Shown here: positions 25,433 to 34,038 of the stretch, one piece after another
Layout of the letters: each line of letters begins with the position of its first letter
Position numbering within the stretch: the stretch's first letter is position 1
Source: an uncultured Mordavella sp.
GTDB taxonomy: Bacteria; Bacillota; Clostridia; Lachnospirales; Lachnospiraceae
Reading direction: 5' to 3'
DNA: 43,440 bases
Assembly: GCA_902406105.1 (NCBI GenBank)
Contig: CABPCP010000024.1
Span: 1-43,440, forward strand
Position numbers and translations under genes: made by a program
The notes under the pieces: generated by a model
Told to the model about the DNA's origin: nothing
The model's input: only the letters and a program-made list of their open reading frames with translations
Databases searched by the model: none

Positions 25433-26687
25433 TACGCAGGAAGAGGCTGCACAAAAGAACTATCTCATCGCAGTCTACCACATGGAGCTCCCGTGGAAGG
25501 AAAATGTGCTTAAAATAGCGGAGAAACTAGCTGTTGGGCAAACCATTGGAACATGGACAGAAGTTCCGGGAATGACGGAAGAGTTTCAGGAGAAATATGT
25601 AGGGAAGGTAGTGAATATTTATGAAGCGCCGCCCTGCGAGCTGGAACAGCGGGAAGAAAGTCCGGCAAAAAGCTATATTATTGAGATTGCTTATCCAGTG
25701 GTCCATTCCGCCGGCAGCATCCCAATGCTCCTTACTTGTTTGCTGGGAAATGATGCCTCTACATCTGCGCAGGTAAAGCTGCTGGACATTATTTTTCCGA
25801 AGGAGTATATGGACAGGTTTGAGGGGCCGATGTGGACAATCGGGGATCTTCGGAAAAGGCGGGAGGCAAAAAAGAGACCGCTCCTGTTAAATATGATCAA
25901 GCCCTGTACGGGACTGGCGCCGAAAGAAGGGGCGAAAATATTTTATCAAGCGGCTGCTGGAGGGGCGGATATTATTAAAGATGATGAACTGATGGGAAAC
26001 CCTTCTTACTCTTCTATGGAACAGAGGATCAAAGAGTATAGAAGGGCTGCGGAGGCAGCCTATGAAGAGAGCGGAAGTCGTACATTATATTTTGTCAATA
26101 TCACTGGCAGAGATGAAAATATTTTAGAAGGAGCGAAAAGAGCTCAGGAATGCGGCGCAGATGGGATAATGATCAATTTTGTTATGGCCGGGTATGGAAA
26201 TCTGGCTGCATTAAGGAAATGTATAAATCTTCCAATCCTAGTACATTGTGCAGGAATCGGGATGATGGCGGAAGGAAAAACTGGGGGGATGGTTTCTTCC
26301 TTGGCGCTGGGTAAACTTACAAGATTATGTGGTGCTGATTTGGTGATGATGAATACACCTTACGGGGGATATCCACTTACATATCTTAGATATATACAGA
26401 CCTACCTGAATCTGACACTGCCCTTTTATCAATTAAAGAAAAGTATACCGGTAATCGGAGGCGGAGTGCAGCCGAATATTGTGGAGAAATATATTTCAGA
26501 ATTGGGGACAGATATTATTCTTGCAGCAGGCGGAGCAATACAAGGACATCCGATGGGGTGCAGGGCAGGTGCATGTGCAATGCGTCAGGCGATTGAATGT
26601 GCGGTGGAGGGAATTCCATTGGAAGAAAAGGCAAAAGAATGTGAAGAGTTGTCTGCAGCCATAAAAAAATGGGGAAAAGCCTGGTAA
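25413..26687 (+). CDS. RuBisCO-like protein (form IV)
   Basis: A 424-residue homologue of the RuBisCO large subunit. The ATG at 25413 follows GGAAAGGAGAG; an earlier GTG reading lacks a site. An N-terminal alpha/beta domain is followed by the barrel. The carbamylated-lysine motif is intact: Lys189 with Asp191 and Glu192 in IIKDDELMG. Lys163 (IKPCTGLAP) matches the catalytic Lys175 of RuBisCO, but the next lysine is Cys165, the residue after His278 is Cys where RuBisCO has Arg, and the loop 6 Lys is not evident. So it should enolise or cleave a phosphorylated substrate without carboxylating ribulose bisphosphate. The sequence GGAIQGHPMGCRAGA is the phosphate-binding end. Its reaction is unknown; relatives act in methionine salvage and in apionate catabolism. 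Confidence 0.9.
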   Translation: MKRQLYSTQEEAAQKNYLIAVYHMELPWKENVLKIAEKLAVGQTIGTWTEVPGMTEEFQEKYVGKVVNIYEAPPCELEQREESPAKSYIIEIAYPVVHSAGSIPMLLTCLLGNDASTSAQVKLLDIIFPKEYMDRFEGPMWTIGDLRKRREAKKRPLLLNMIKPCTGLAPKEGAKIFYQAAAGGADIIKDDELMGNPSYSSMEQRIKEYRRAAEAAYEESGSRTLYFVNITGRDENILEGAKRAQECGADGIMINFVMAGYGNLAALRKCINLPILVHCAGIGMMAEGKTGGMVSSLALGKLTRLCGADLVMMNTPYGGYPLTYLRYIQTYLNLTLPFYQLKKSIPVIGGGVQPNIVEKYISELGTDIILAAGGAIQGHPMGCRAGACAMRQAIECAVEGIPLEEKAKECEELSAAIKKWGKAW

Positions 26688-26691
26688 AATT

Positions 26692-26700
26692 TGGTATAAT
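26692..26700 (+). promoter_or_regulatory. Extended -10 promoter before the GntR gene
   Basis: TGGTATAAT (26692-26700) is an extended -10 with a perfect TATAAT; the -35 region is weak. It would allow the regulator and the lyxose isomerase to be made independently of the long operon. Confidence 0.5.
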
Positions 26701-26769
26701 TATTTTAGATGTAAGGCGCAGTCCGGGGAACCGTCGGACGAAGTGATTTTTATAGAAGGGAAAGCAAAG

Positions 26770-27423
26770 ATGAAAAAGGAAACATTGTCAGAAAAAGCAT
26801 ATCGTATCATACGGGAAAAAATCGTATATGGCGAGCTGGAGTTTGGAGAGGAGATTGATCAGAAAGAACTGACCAAAGAACTTAACTTTAAAAGTATCAC
26901 TCCGGTTCGGGAAGCTTTGCTTTTGCTTCAGAAAGAGAAGATGATTACGATCATTCCAAGAAAGGGAATCTATGTTTCTGAAATTTCAATTGAAGAAGTG
27001 CTTGAAAATTTTCAGATGCGAGAGATCATTGAACCGACAGTGTTTGAGGTGACCGCATTAAGAGTTCCGAAAGAAAGCCTCAATGATTACCGGGAATTAT
27101 TTATTGCCAGAAAAGAAGAGGCAAAAGAGAATGTGTTTGATTTGAAAAAGTATCTTGAGACAGATATGGAGTTTCATTTGGAATTGCTAAAACCGATAGG
27201 AAATAGAACTTTGGAGTCGGTGATGAGAGGAATCTATGAGCAAAACGCTCGATACCGGATGGCCTGTCTCCAAATGAGAAATGCTGAAGAAATGTTGAAT
27301 GAACATTTGGATATTTTGCAGGCGATTGAGGAGGGGGATCCGGAAAAGTCAGTCGAGGCGTTAAAAAAACACATTTATAATTCGAAGATGACGCTTCTTC
27401 CAAGTGCCCATCAATTTTTGTGA
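26770..27423 (+). CDS. GntR family regulator with FCD domain
   Basis: A 217-residue FadR-subfamily regulator. The N-terminal winged helix (about 1-70) has the signature SITPVREALLLLQKEKMI followed by the wing PRKGIYVSE; the C-terminal helical FCD ligand-binding domain (about 75-210) contains REIIEPTVFE and the metal-type Asp and His (DMEFHLEL; NEHLDILQAI). The ATG at 26770 follows GAAGGGAAAG; a GTG at 26743 is in frame but without a site. FCD regulators usually sense organic or sugar acids. As the last gene of the cluster it is the obvious repressor of the operon, possibly at the palindrome 13741-13754. Confidence 0.88.
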   Translation: MKKETLSEKAYRIIREKIVYGELEFGEEIDQKELTKELNFKSITPVREALLLLQKEKMITIIPRKGIYVSEISIEEVLENFQMREIIEPTVFEVTALRVPKESLNDYRELFIARKEEAKENVFDLKKYLETDMEFHLELLKPIGNRTLESVMRGIYEQNARYRMACLQMRNAEEMLNEHLDILQAIEEGDPEKSVEALKKHIYNSKMTLLPSAHQFL

Positions 27424-27444
27424 TTAAGGAGGCTTATAAATTTT

Positions 27445-28134
27445 ATGAAACGCTCAGAAATCAACAGTATCATCCGGGAGATGGAGTCCTTTGCGGCCAA
27501 GACCGGTTTTGCCCTTCCGCCATTTACCAAATGGACGCCCAGGGAATGGAGCGGCAAAGGACATGAATATGACGAGATCCGTGAACATATGTTGGGCTGG
27601 GATATTACCGATTATGGAAGCGGAGACTGGAAGAAGATCGGTTTTTCCCTGGTCACTTTGCGCAATGGGAGCCCGGACGGCGGAGAAAACGGCAAGACCT
27701 ATGCGGAAAAATTGATCATGTTAAAGGAGGGCCAGCATTCTCCCATGCATTTTCACTGGAGTAAGACAGAGGATATCATCAACCGGGGCGGAGGCACGAT
27801 GATCCTGCATCTGTATAACGCCGGTGAAAAAGAGGAACTGGCGGACACAGAGGTGGAGGTCCATTCCGATGGCCGCCGCTACACGGTCAAAGCCGGAACC
27901 GGAGTGGAGCTTCGTCCGGGAGAGAGCATTACCATTCCGCCTTATCTGTACCATGATTTTGACGTGGTTCCAGGCACGGGAGATGTTTTGATCGGCGAGG
28001 TGTCCAAATGTAATGACGATCATACAGACAACCGTTTCTACGAAGAGGTGGGAAGATTCCCGGCGATCGAGGAAGACGAGGCGCCTTACCGGCTGCTGTG
28101 CTTTGAATATCCGGAAGCCGGGGGAGGCAAATAG
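27445..28134 (+). CDS. D-lyxose ketol-isomerase
   Basis: A 229-residue cupin-type sugar isomerase. The family interconverts D-lyxose and D-xylulose, and several members also interconvert D-mannose and D-fructose. Metal ligands are visible in SPMHFHWSKTEDIINRGG (two His and a Glu) and in LYHDFDV. Preceded by AGGAGG, 21 bp behind the regulator, so probably on the same mRNA, although its codon use is more G/C-rich than that of the operon before it. If the GH38 enzyme frees mannose, this enzyme could turn it to fructose and so join the two. A dead end there is a possible terminator-free gap of 124 bp, in which I see no feature. Confidence 0.88.
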   Translation: MKRSEINSIIREMESFAAKTGFALPPFTKWTPREWSGKGHEYDEIREHMLGWDITDYGSGDWKKIGFSLVTLRNGSPDGGENGKTYAEKLIMLKEGQHSPMHFHWSKTEDIINRGGGTMILHLYNAGEKEELADTEVEVHSDGRRYTVKAGTGVELRPGESITIPPYLYHDFDVVPGTGDVLIGEVSKCNDDHTDNRFYEEVGRFPAIEEDEAPYRLLCFEYPEAGGGK

Positions 28135-28258
28135 AACGCTAAGAAAGCCGGGAGAGAAGAGAGCGGAGCAAAAAGGGATACCAAAACTTGATTGAAAGTG
28201 TTACAATATTGCCAGACAGAGAAAATTTCATTTCCAGGAATGGGAGGGAGAGAGTGAA

Positions 28259-30358
28259 ATGGATAATCAATTAGCACTACTTACATTGTGCGGCTCTGTG
28301 ATCGCGCTTTTATTTGCGTTCAGCAGAGCGAAAAAGGTTCTTAGCTTTCCGCAGGGAAGCGACCGCATGAAAAAGATATCTGCTTCGATCCACAATGGAG
28401 CGATGGCGTATCTGCGGCGTCAGTATAAGATCCTGATCGGCTTCTTTGCGGTAATGTTTGTGATCCTGGCGGCAATGGCGGCATTTGGGCTTCTGACTTG
28501 GTTTGTGCCCTTTGCCTTTGTAACGGGCGGTTTCTTCTCAGGGCTTTCCGGTTTTGTGGGGATGCAGATTGCTACGAGAGCCAACGCCAGAACCGCGGCG
28601 GCCTGCCAGAACAGTCTGAACAAAGGGCTGAGGGTGGCTTTTTCCGCAGGTTCTGTTATGGGCTTTACCGTAGTGGGGCTTGGACTTCTGGATATTTCTA
28701 TCTGGTATCTGCTGCTGCGTCTGGTATTTAAGCTTCCGCTGGAAGACATTACCAGCACCATGCTGACCTTTGGAATGGGCGCTTCTTCTATGGCGCTGTT
28801 TGCCCGTGTAGGAGGCGGTATCTATACGAAAGCGGCGGATGTAGGAGCGGATCTGGTAGGAAAGGTTGAAGCTGGAATCCCGGAAGATGACCCAAGAAAT
28901 CCGGCGGTCATCGCGGACAACGTAGGAGACAACGTAGGCGATGTGGCCGGAATGGGAGCGGACCTTTATGAGTCTTATGTTGGTTCGATCCTGTCTGCCT
29001 GCTCTCTGGGTGTGATCGCGTTTAATAAGATTGAGTCGGTAGACCGTGTCAATGCGGTGGTGATCCCCATGATCCTGGCGGCAATCGGCGTGCTGGCTTC
29101 AATCCTTGGTTCCATGCTGGTAAAGACAGGCGAGAGCACCGATCAGATGACACTGCTGAAGGCCCTTCGCCGGGGAACCAATACCAGCGCTTTGATCATT
29201 GCTGTGATCTCGTTCCCGATTGTATGGTTTGTCCTGGGCAAAGATTTCATCGGATTCTATTTCGCGATCCTGGGGGGACTGCTTGCGGGAGTGCTGATCG
29301 GATTCTTTACCGAATATTTTACCTCTGATACATATAAGCCAACCCAGAAGCTGGCGGCGAAATCAGAGACTGGTTCCGCGACGCTGATCATCGGAGGTCT
29401 GGGACTTGGAATGTTGTCTACGGCAGTTCCGATCATTATCATAGCGGTCTGCGTTATGGCGGCATATGCCTTCTCCGGCGGATTTATCGAGACAACCAGA
29501 GGACTTTATGGAATCGCGCTGGCGGCGGTTGGAATGTTGTCTACACTGGGTATCACACTGGCTACGGACGCTTATGGACCGATCGCGGACAATGCGGGCG
29601 GTATCGCCGAGATGGCCGGCCTGGAGGCGGAAGTCCGGAAACGTACCGATGCCTTGGATTCTCTTGGAAATACGACCGCGGCTACCGGAAAAGGATTCGC
29701 CATTGGTTCCGCGGCTTTGACGGCGCTGGCCCTGATCGCTTCTTATGTTGAGAAGGTAGAGGAAGTAGGAGGTTCCAGTGTGAGCCTTGATATGAGTGTG
29801 ATGAATCCGACAGTGCTGGTAGGAATCTTTATCGGCGCTTGTCTGCCATTTGTATTTGCGGCGCTTACTATGGAATCGGTAGGCCGGGCGGCCCAGAGTA
29901 TTGTTGTGGAAGTGCGCCGGCAGTTCAAGGAGATCAAAGGCCTGATGGAAGGCGAGGCGGATGCGGATTATGAGACTTGTGTAGACATCTGTACCAAGGC
30001 AAGTCTTCATGAAATGATCCTGCCGACCCTGCTGGCGATCATCACCCCGGTGGTGACGGGTTTGATCCTGGGCTACAACGGTGTGATCGGCCTGCTGACC
30101 GGATCTACGGCAACCGGTTTCTTGATGGCTATCTTTATGGCAAATTCCGGCGGCGCCTGGGATAACGCCAAGAAATACATCGAAGGCGGCGCGTACGGAG
30201 GAAAGGGAAGCGATTCCCACAAGGCGGCAGTGGTAGGAGATACCGTAGGAGATCCATTTAAGGATACTTCCGGGCCTTCTATCAACATCCTGATCAAGCT
30301 GCTGTCCATGGTATCCATCGTATTCGCGGCGCTGGTAGTGAACTATCATATTTTCTAA
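28259..30358 (+). CDS. hppA: Membrane-bound ion-pumping pyrophosphatase
   Basis: A 699-residue membrane pyrophosphatase with about 16 helices, which uses PPi hydrolysis to pump Na+ and/or H+ out of the cytosol. The catalytic sequences are complete: [40 protein letters not shown], and [20 protein letters not shown] near the end. The site that separates the two classes reads [10 protein letters not shown] with Ala474 and Gly477, the state known from K+-dependent enzymes; most Na+ pumps are in that class, so Na+ is the likelier ion. GGGAGGGAGAG stands before the ATG. It has its own terminator. Confidence 0.95.
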   Translation: MDNQLALLTLCGSVIALLFAFSRAKKVLSFPQGSDRMKKISASIHNGAMAYLRRQYKILIGFFAVMFVILAAMAAFGLLTWFVPFAFVTGGFFSGLSGFVGMQIATRANARTAAACQNSLNKGLRVAFSAGSVMGFTVVGLGLLDISIWYLLLRLVFKLPLEDITSTMLTFGMGASSMALFARVGGGIYTKAADVGADLVGKVEAGIPEDDPRNPAVIADNVGDNVGDVAGMGADLYESYVGSILSACSLGVIAFNKIESVDRVNAVVIPMILAAIGVLASILGSMLVKTGESTDQMTLLKALRRGTNTSALIIAVISFPIVWFVLGKDFIGFYFAILGGLLAGVLIGFFTEYFTSDTYKPTQKLAAKSETGSATLIIGGLGLGMLSTAVPIIIIAVCVMAAYAFSGGFIETTRGLYGIALAAVGMLSTLGITLATDAYGPIADNAGGIAEMAGLEAEVRKRTDALDSLGNTTAATGKGFAIGSAALTALALIASYVEKVEEVGGSSVSLDMSVMNPTVLVGIFIGACLPFVFAALTMESVGRAAQSIVVEVRRQFKEIKGLMEGEADADYETCVDICTKASLHEMILPTLLAIITPVVTGLILGYNGVIGLLTGSTATGFLMAIFMANSGGAWDNAKKYIEGGAYGGKGSDSHKAAVVGDTVGDPFKDTSGPSINILIKLLSMVSIVFAALVVNYHIF

Positions 30359-30378
30359 AAAATGTGGAAGAACGAATT

Positions 30379-30418
30379 CCTGCGGGGCTGTTTACCAGGA
30401 CGGCTCCGCAGGTTTTTT
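30379..30418 (+). terminator. Terminator of hppA
   Basis: CCTGCGG (30379-30385) pairs with CCGCAGG (30406-30412), and a further GC/GGC pairing lies inside; six T residues follow (30413-30418). Confidence 0.8.
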
Positions 30419-30494
30419 CATATGGGGATCCGGATTGGGGAAAAATAAAGGAAACCGCCTTGGAAAGAGACGGAGGAAAAAGGAGGGAAGCTGT

Positions 30495-31478
30495 ATGTGT
30501 ACCTGCATCACATATGAAAACGGCGATTTTTATTTTGGAAGAAATTTGGATCTGGAAGATTCTTTTGGAGAAAAGGTGGTGGTTACACCCAGAAATTATC
30601 CTTTTTGCTGGCGGGAAATGGAAGCGCCTTTAAAGACTCGTTTCGCCATGATCGGGATGGCCGCTGTGGCAAAGGGATACCCCTTATACGCAGAGGCGGT
30701 CAATGAGAAAGGGCTTGGCATGGCGGGACTGAATTTTCCGGGAAACGCTTATTACAACAGCGAGAAGGAAGAGGGGAAACACAATGCGGCAAGCTTTGAG
30801 CTGATCCCCTGGCTGCTGGGAAGCTGTGAGAATGTAGAAGAAGCCGCGGGATTGCTGAAAAAAGCGAATATCAGGGATATTTCCTTTGCGGAACAGATGC
30901 CGCCCGCGCCGCTGCACTGGATGATCGCGGATCGGGAGCGCTGTATCGTGGTGGAAGCAGTGAAAGAAGGAATCCAGATTTATGAGAATCCCTTAGGGGT
31001 ACTGACCAACAATCCGCCGTTTCCCTACCATCAGATGAATCTGAGAAACTATCTGAATCTGACCCCAAATCCGCCCGCAAACAGGTTCTGCCAGGGAGTG
31101 GAGCTGGAAACATATGGCGAGGGAATGGGAGCTATGGGGCTTCCAGGAGATGCTTCTCCAGCTTCCCGGTTTGTGAAGGCAGCCTTCTTAAAATGGAATT
31201 CTGCCAGCGACAAAGAAGAAACAGCAAATCTATCCCAGTTCTTTCACATTTTAGATAATGTGAGTATGGTGCGGGGAGCGGTGGTGACAGATTCCGGCAA
31301 ATATGATATTACGACTTACTCCTGCTGCGTGAATGTAAGGACCGGTGTATATTATTACAAAACCTATGAGAACGCCAGGATCCAGGCGGTAGATATGAGG
31401 GCGGAAGACTTGGACGGACAAGACTTGGCGGTGTATGAACTGGAAAAACATGAGGAAATCCGCTATCATAACCGATGA
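30495..31478 (+). CDS. Choloylglycine hydrolase (bile salt hydrolase)
   Basis: A 327-residue Ntn-hydrolase that should free bile acids from glycine or taurine. The start MCTCITYENGDFYFGRN makes Cys2 the N-terminal nucleophile once Met is removed. The other key residues are in place: Arg16 and Asp19 (GRNLDLE), Asn in GLNFPGN, Asn in LTNNPPFPYH and Arg in ASRFVKAAF. The sequence agrees with bile salt hydrolases more than with penicillin V acylases. AAAGGAGGG is before the ATG; longer in-frame starts would bury the nucleophile. No signal peptide, so cytosolic. It heads a series of same-strand genes running to proC. Confidence 0.93.
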   Translation: MCTCITYENGDFYFGRNLDLEDSFGEKVVVTPRNYPFCWREMEAPLKTRFAMIGMAAVAKGYPLYAEAVNEKGLGMAGLNFPGNAYYNSEKEEGKHNAASFELIPWLLGSCENVEEAAGLLKKANIRDISFAEQMPPAPLHWMIADRERCIVVEAVKEGIQIYENPLGVLTNNPPFPYHQMNLRNYLNLTPNPPANRFCQGVELETYGEGMGAMGLPGDASPASRFVKAAFLKWNSASDKEETANLSQFFHILDNVSMVRGAVVTDSGKYDITTYSCCVNVRTGVYYYKTYENARIQAVDMRAEDLDGQDLAVYELEKHEEIRYHNR

Positions 31479-31512
31479 GACTGCCCGGTGAAAGAAAGGA
31501 GAAGCAAAGACC

Positions 31513-32133
31513 TTGAAGAAGATTGTGTTTTTGGGAGACAGTATCACGGACGCTTTTCACAAAATGAACGTGGACGGAGCGGGACTGGGCAGCGGATATG
31601 TGGCGCTGATCGGAAAGAAGCTGCGGGAGATGGGACGAGACGACTTTGTGCGCAATTCCGGTCATGACGGATTTACGGTGTCCGGGCTTCTCCGGCTGTT
31701 TGAGTATGACTGCAAGCGGTTTGACCCAGATCTGGTCAGTGTCCAGATCGGCTGCAATGACACAGCGGTGTATAAGAATACAGGGAAAACGCTGGAAGAA
31801 CAGGAATTTGCCCAGAACTACCGGAAACTGCTGGGAAGGATACAGGAAGAGACAAAAGCCAAGATCCTGTGCCTGGGGCCGTTTATCTTTCCCCATCCGC
31901 TGGAATATGCTAACTGGATTCCCGCAATCCGTGAGGTGGAAATGATCGAGCGGGAGATCGCCGGGGAATTGGGGGCGGCGTTCCTTCCCCTGCACGACCG
32001 ATTGAACCAGGCGGCAGAAGAAAGGGGATATGACGCCATTACCACAGACGGCACCCATCTGACGGAAGAAGGAGCGAAGATCATGGCAGAGGCCTGGCTT
32101 GCGGCGGCAGAGGAAAGGGGCCTGATATATTGA
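31513..32133 (+). CDS. SGNH/GDSL-family hydrolase
   Basis: A 206-residue esterase-type hydrolase. The start codon is TTG at 31513, with AAAGGAG 11 bases before it; the reading MKKIVFLGDSITDAF then gives the expected N-terminus. Block I is GDS (nucleophile Ser10), block III is QIGCND, and block V is DGTHLTEEG with the Asp and His. No signal peptide, so an intracellular lipase/acyl esterase or deacetylase acting on small molecules or sugars. The substrate is unknown. It lies between the bile salt hydrolase and a tautomerase, in the same direction. Confidence 0.88.
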   Translation: MKKIVFLGDSITDAFHKMNVDGAGLGSGYVALIGKKLREMGRDDFVRNSGHDGFTVSGLLRLFEYDCKRFDPDLVSVQIGCNDTAVYKNTGKTLEEQEFAQNYRKLLGRIQEETKAKILCLGPFIFPHPLEYANWIPAIREVEMIEREIAGELGAAFLPLHDRLNQAAEERGYDAITTDGTHLTEEGAKIMAEAWLAAAEERGLIY

Positions 32134-32196
32134 CAGACAGAATCTCAGATGTTAATGTTAGAACAGGAATCATCAAAAGCATGGGAGGGAAAACAT

Positions 32197-32418
32197 ATGC
32201 CACATATCAGCGTAAAATTATATCCGGGAAGAAGCCAGGAGATGAAAGAAAATCTGGCCCACAAACTGCAGGAGTGCCTGGCGGAGGAATCCGGCTGCTG
32301 GGGAACGAAGGATATCTCAGTTTCTTTTGAGGAGATCGGTCCGGAAGGATTTGAGGACGCTGTGAAAAAGGATCTGAAACCGGAAGAATTGATCCTGACC
32401 TCTGAGTTTGTCCGCTAG
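32197..32418 (+). CDS. 4-oxalocrotonate tautomerase family protein
   Basis: A 73-residue tautomerase. The ATG at 32197 follows GGGAGGG and gives MPHISVKLYPGRS, so Pro1 becomes the N-terminal catalytic base after Met removal, as the family requires. The remainder (ENLAHKLQECLAEE, ISVSFEEI) forms the expected beta-alpha-beta unit. These proteins form trimers or hexamers of small subunits and tautomerise enol and keto acids; the physiological substrate is unknown in most gut bacteria. A longer in-frame reading from 32149 would lose Pro1 and is rejected. Confidence 0.85.
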   Translation: MPHISVKLYPGRSQEMKENLAHKLQECLAEESGCWGTKDISVSFEEIGPEGFEDAVKKDLKPEELILTSEFVR

Positions 32419-32459
32419 GACAATCTGTCGGCGGTATCGGACCAGAAGGAAACAGGAAG

Positions 32460-32499
32460 GCAAAACAGTGTTGGGGCGGCTGCTCTGACACTGTTTTGC
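32460..32499. terminator. Possible terminator hairpin
   Basis: GCAAAACAGTGT (32460-32471) is perfectly complementary to ACACTGTTTTGC (32488-32499) around a 16-base loop. The T run lies within the stem, so termination may be weak or bidirectional. It divides the tautomerase from the YbaK-type gene. Confidence 0.6.
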
Positions 32500-32570
32500 G
32501 CAAATAGAGGAAAGCAAGAGAGTGGAAAGCGAGAAAGGCCGCTTGGAGAAGTTTCAAAAAAGGAGGAACT

Positions 32571-33109
32571 ATGATCTATATCAGCCAGATCTATACAACA
32601 GCCCCTAAGAAGGGGAAAACCCGACAGAGGATAAAACTTTTGCGCTGCTCGAAAAACTGCATATTCCCTATGAGCGTGTAGAAAATGACATAGTGGAGAC
32701 GATGGAAGAGTGTAAGGAAATCGATAAAGCGCTGGGAACGGAGATCCGGAAGAGCATCTTTCTTTGTAATCAGAAAAAGACGAGTTTCTTTTTGGTAGTG
32801 CTGCCGGCGGATAAACAGCTGGATACAGGGGCGCTGGGAAAGAAAATCGGTGTGTCCAAATTATCGTTTGCCCCGGAAAATAAAATGGAGGAATACTTGG
32901 GCTGTAAACCTGGTTCTGCTTCTGTTATGGGACTTTTGAATGATGAGGATGAGTATGTTCAATTGATCGTGGACAAGGAAGTGGCAAAAGAAGAGTGGTT
33001 TGGCTGCAATTCCGGGACGAATCAGACCCATTTAAAGATAAAGACCCAGGATCTTTTGAACAAATTTCTTCCGCGGATTTACCATAAAGCGAAGATTGTG
33101 GAATTATAG
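32571..33109 (+). pseudogene. YbaK/ProX-type aminoacyl-tRNA editing protein, frameshifted
   Basis: AAAAAAGGAGG lies five bases before ATG 32571, where a good N-terminus begins (MIYISQIYTTAPKKGK). At AAAACCC (32616-32622) the frame breaks and a stop follows at the TAG near 32679. One frame over, the reading continues without loss: PTEDKTFALLEKLHIPYERV, then the known core RKSIFLCNQKKTSFFLVVLPADK and ending KAKIVEL. One missing base explains it. The complete protein would be a YbaK/EbsC-like domain that frees wrongly charged amino acids from tRNA(Pro) or related tRNA. It could be a young pseudogene, a sequencing error at a homopolymer, or a frameshift used on purpose; no canonical slippery site is in register. 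The remaining ATG at 32693 gives a product lacking about 40 residues. Confidence 0.8.
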
Positions 33110-33156
33110 ATCCATAATTGATGATAGAAACGAAGATGGAAGAGGAGGAGCGGGAC

Positions 33157-33957
33157 ATGGGCAGAAACATTGGATTCATTGGCGGCGGAAGTATGGCGGA
33201 AGGCATGATCAAGGGGATGCTTGGAAGCGGAACGTTCCAAGCGGAAGAGATCACCGTCTATAACCGGACGAAAGAACGGGCGGAATATCTGGCGCAGACC
33301 TATGGAGTCAGCGGCAGCGGTAAGTTGGAAGAGGCGGTAAGGGACAGAGACCTTCTGATCCTGGCGGTCAGTGAGGCTGGCGTCAGCGAAGTGTGTCAAA
33401 GGTTAAAGCCGCTGATGAAAGAGAGTACCGTGTTCGCTTCTATCTGCGCGGGATCAGGCATCCGGGACTATCAGGCGCTGCTGGGGGAAGATAAGAAGAT
33501 CGTCAGCGTTATGCCAAATACGCTGACAGAAACAGGATACGGATACAGCGCGTTTTGCAAAAGCCAGACGGTGACAGAACAAGATCTGGATCTTCTGCGG
33601 CAGGTATTGGAGGCGATCGGACAAGTACTGGAAGTAAGGGAAGAGATGTTTGATGTGTTCACCGCTTACAGCAGCGCGGGGCCTGCTTTCATACTGGAAT
33701 TCCTTAACGCGATGATCGATGCCGGAGTGAGGGCTGGATTTTCCAGAAAGGAAGCAAGGAAGCTGTGCCTGTCTAATCTGATGGGAACGGCGCTCCAGGT
33801 GGAGAAGGCGGGAGACCATCCCCTGGAAGTGCTGGACCGGATGACCTCCCCTGGCGGGGTCACTATTGAGGCGGTCTACGCTATGAACCGGACCGGAATG
33901 TACGGGGCGATCATGGAGAGTGTGGCGGACACGGTGACCAGAGCCAAGAAAGAGTAA
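33157..33957 (+). CDS. proC: Pyrroline-5-carboxylate reductase
   Basis: A 266-residue enzyme that performs the last step of proline synthesis with NADPH. The ATG at 33157 follows GAGGAGGAG; an in-frame ATG at 33118 lacks a comparable site and would add a non-family tail. The nucleotide-binding GFIGGGSMAEGMIKG opens the protein; VMPNTLTETGYG and the C-terminal signature DRMTSPGGVTIEA(VYAM) complete it. Neighbouring YbaK-type protein deals with mischarged tRNA(Pro), so proline links the two. Confidence 0.95.
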   Translation: MGRNIGFIGGGSMAEGMIKGMLGSGTFQAEEITVYNRTKERAEYLAQTYGVSGSGKLEEAVRDRDLLILAVSEAGVSEVCQRLKPLMKESTVFASICAGSGIRDYQALLGEDKKIVSVMPNTLTETGYGYSAFCKSQTVTEQDLDLLRQVLEAIGQVLEVREEMFDVFTAYSSAGPAFILEFLNAMIDAGVRAGFSRKEARKLCLSNLMGTALQVEKAGDHPLEVLDRMTSPGGVTIEAVYAMNRTGMYGAIMESVADTVTRAKKE

Positions 33958-34038
33958 GCATGAGGAACGGCCATGGCGGCTGTCACCCATATGCCGGAAG
34001 CGTGAGAACGAGAAAAAACGAAAGAAAAGGAAGAAGTG

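Noticed and set aside
29363..30349. Long antisense frame of 328 codons opposite hppA
   Set aside because: It lies wholly opposite the conserved pyrophosphatase, has His/Arg/Gln-rich content typical of shadow frames, and has no ribosome site.
32610..32630. Programmed -1 frameshift in the YbaK-type gene
   Set aside because: The AAAACCC run is not in register with an X-XXY-YYZ heptamer and no downstream stimulating structure stands out; a lost base is simpler.
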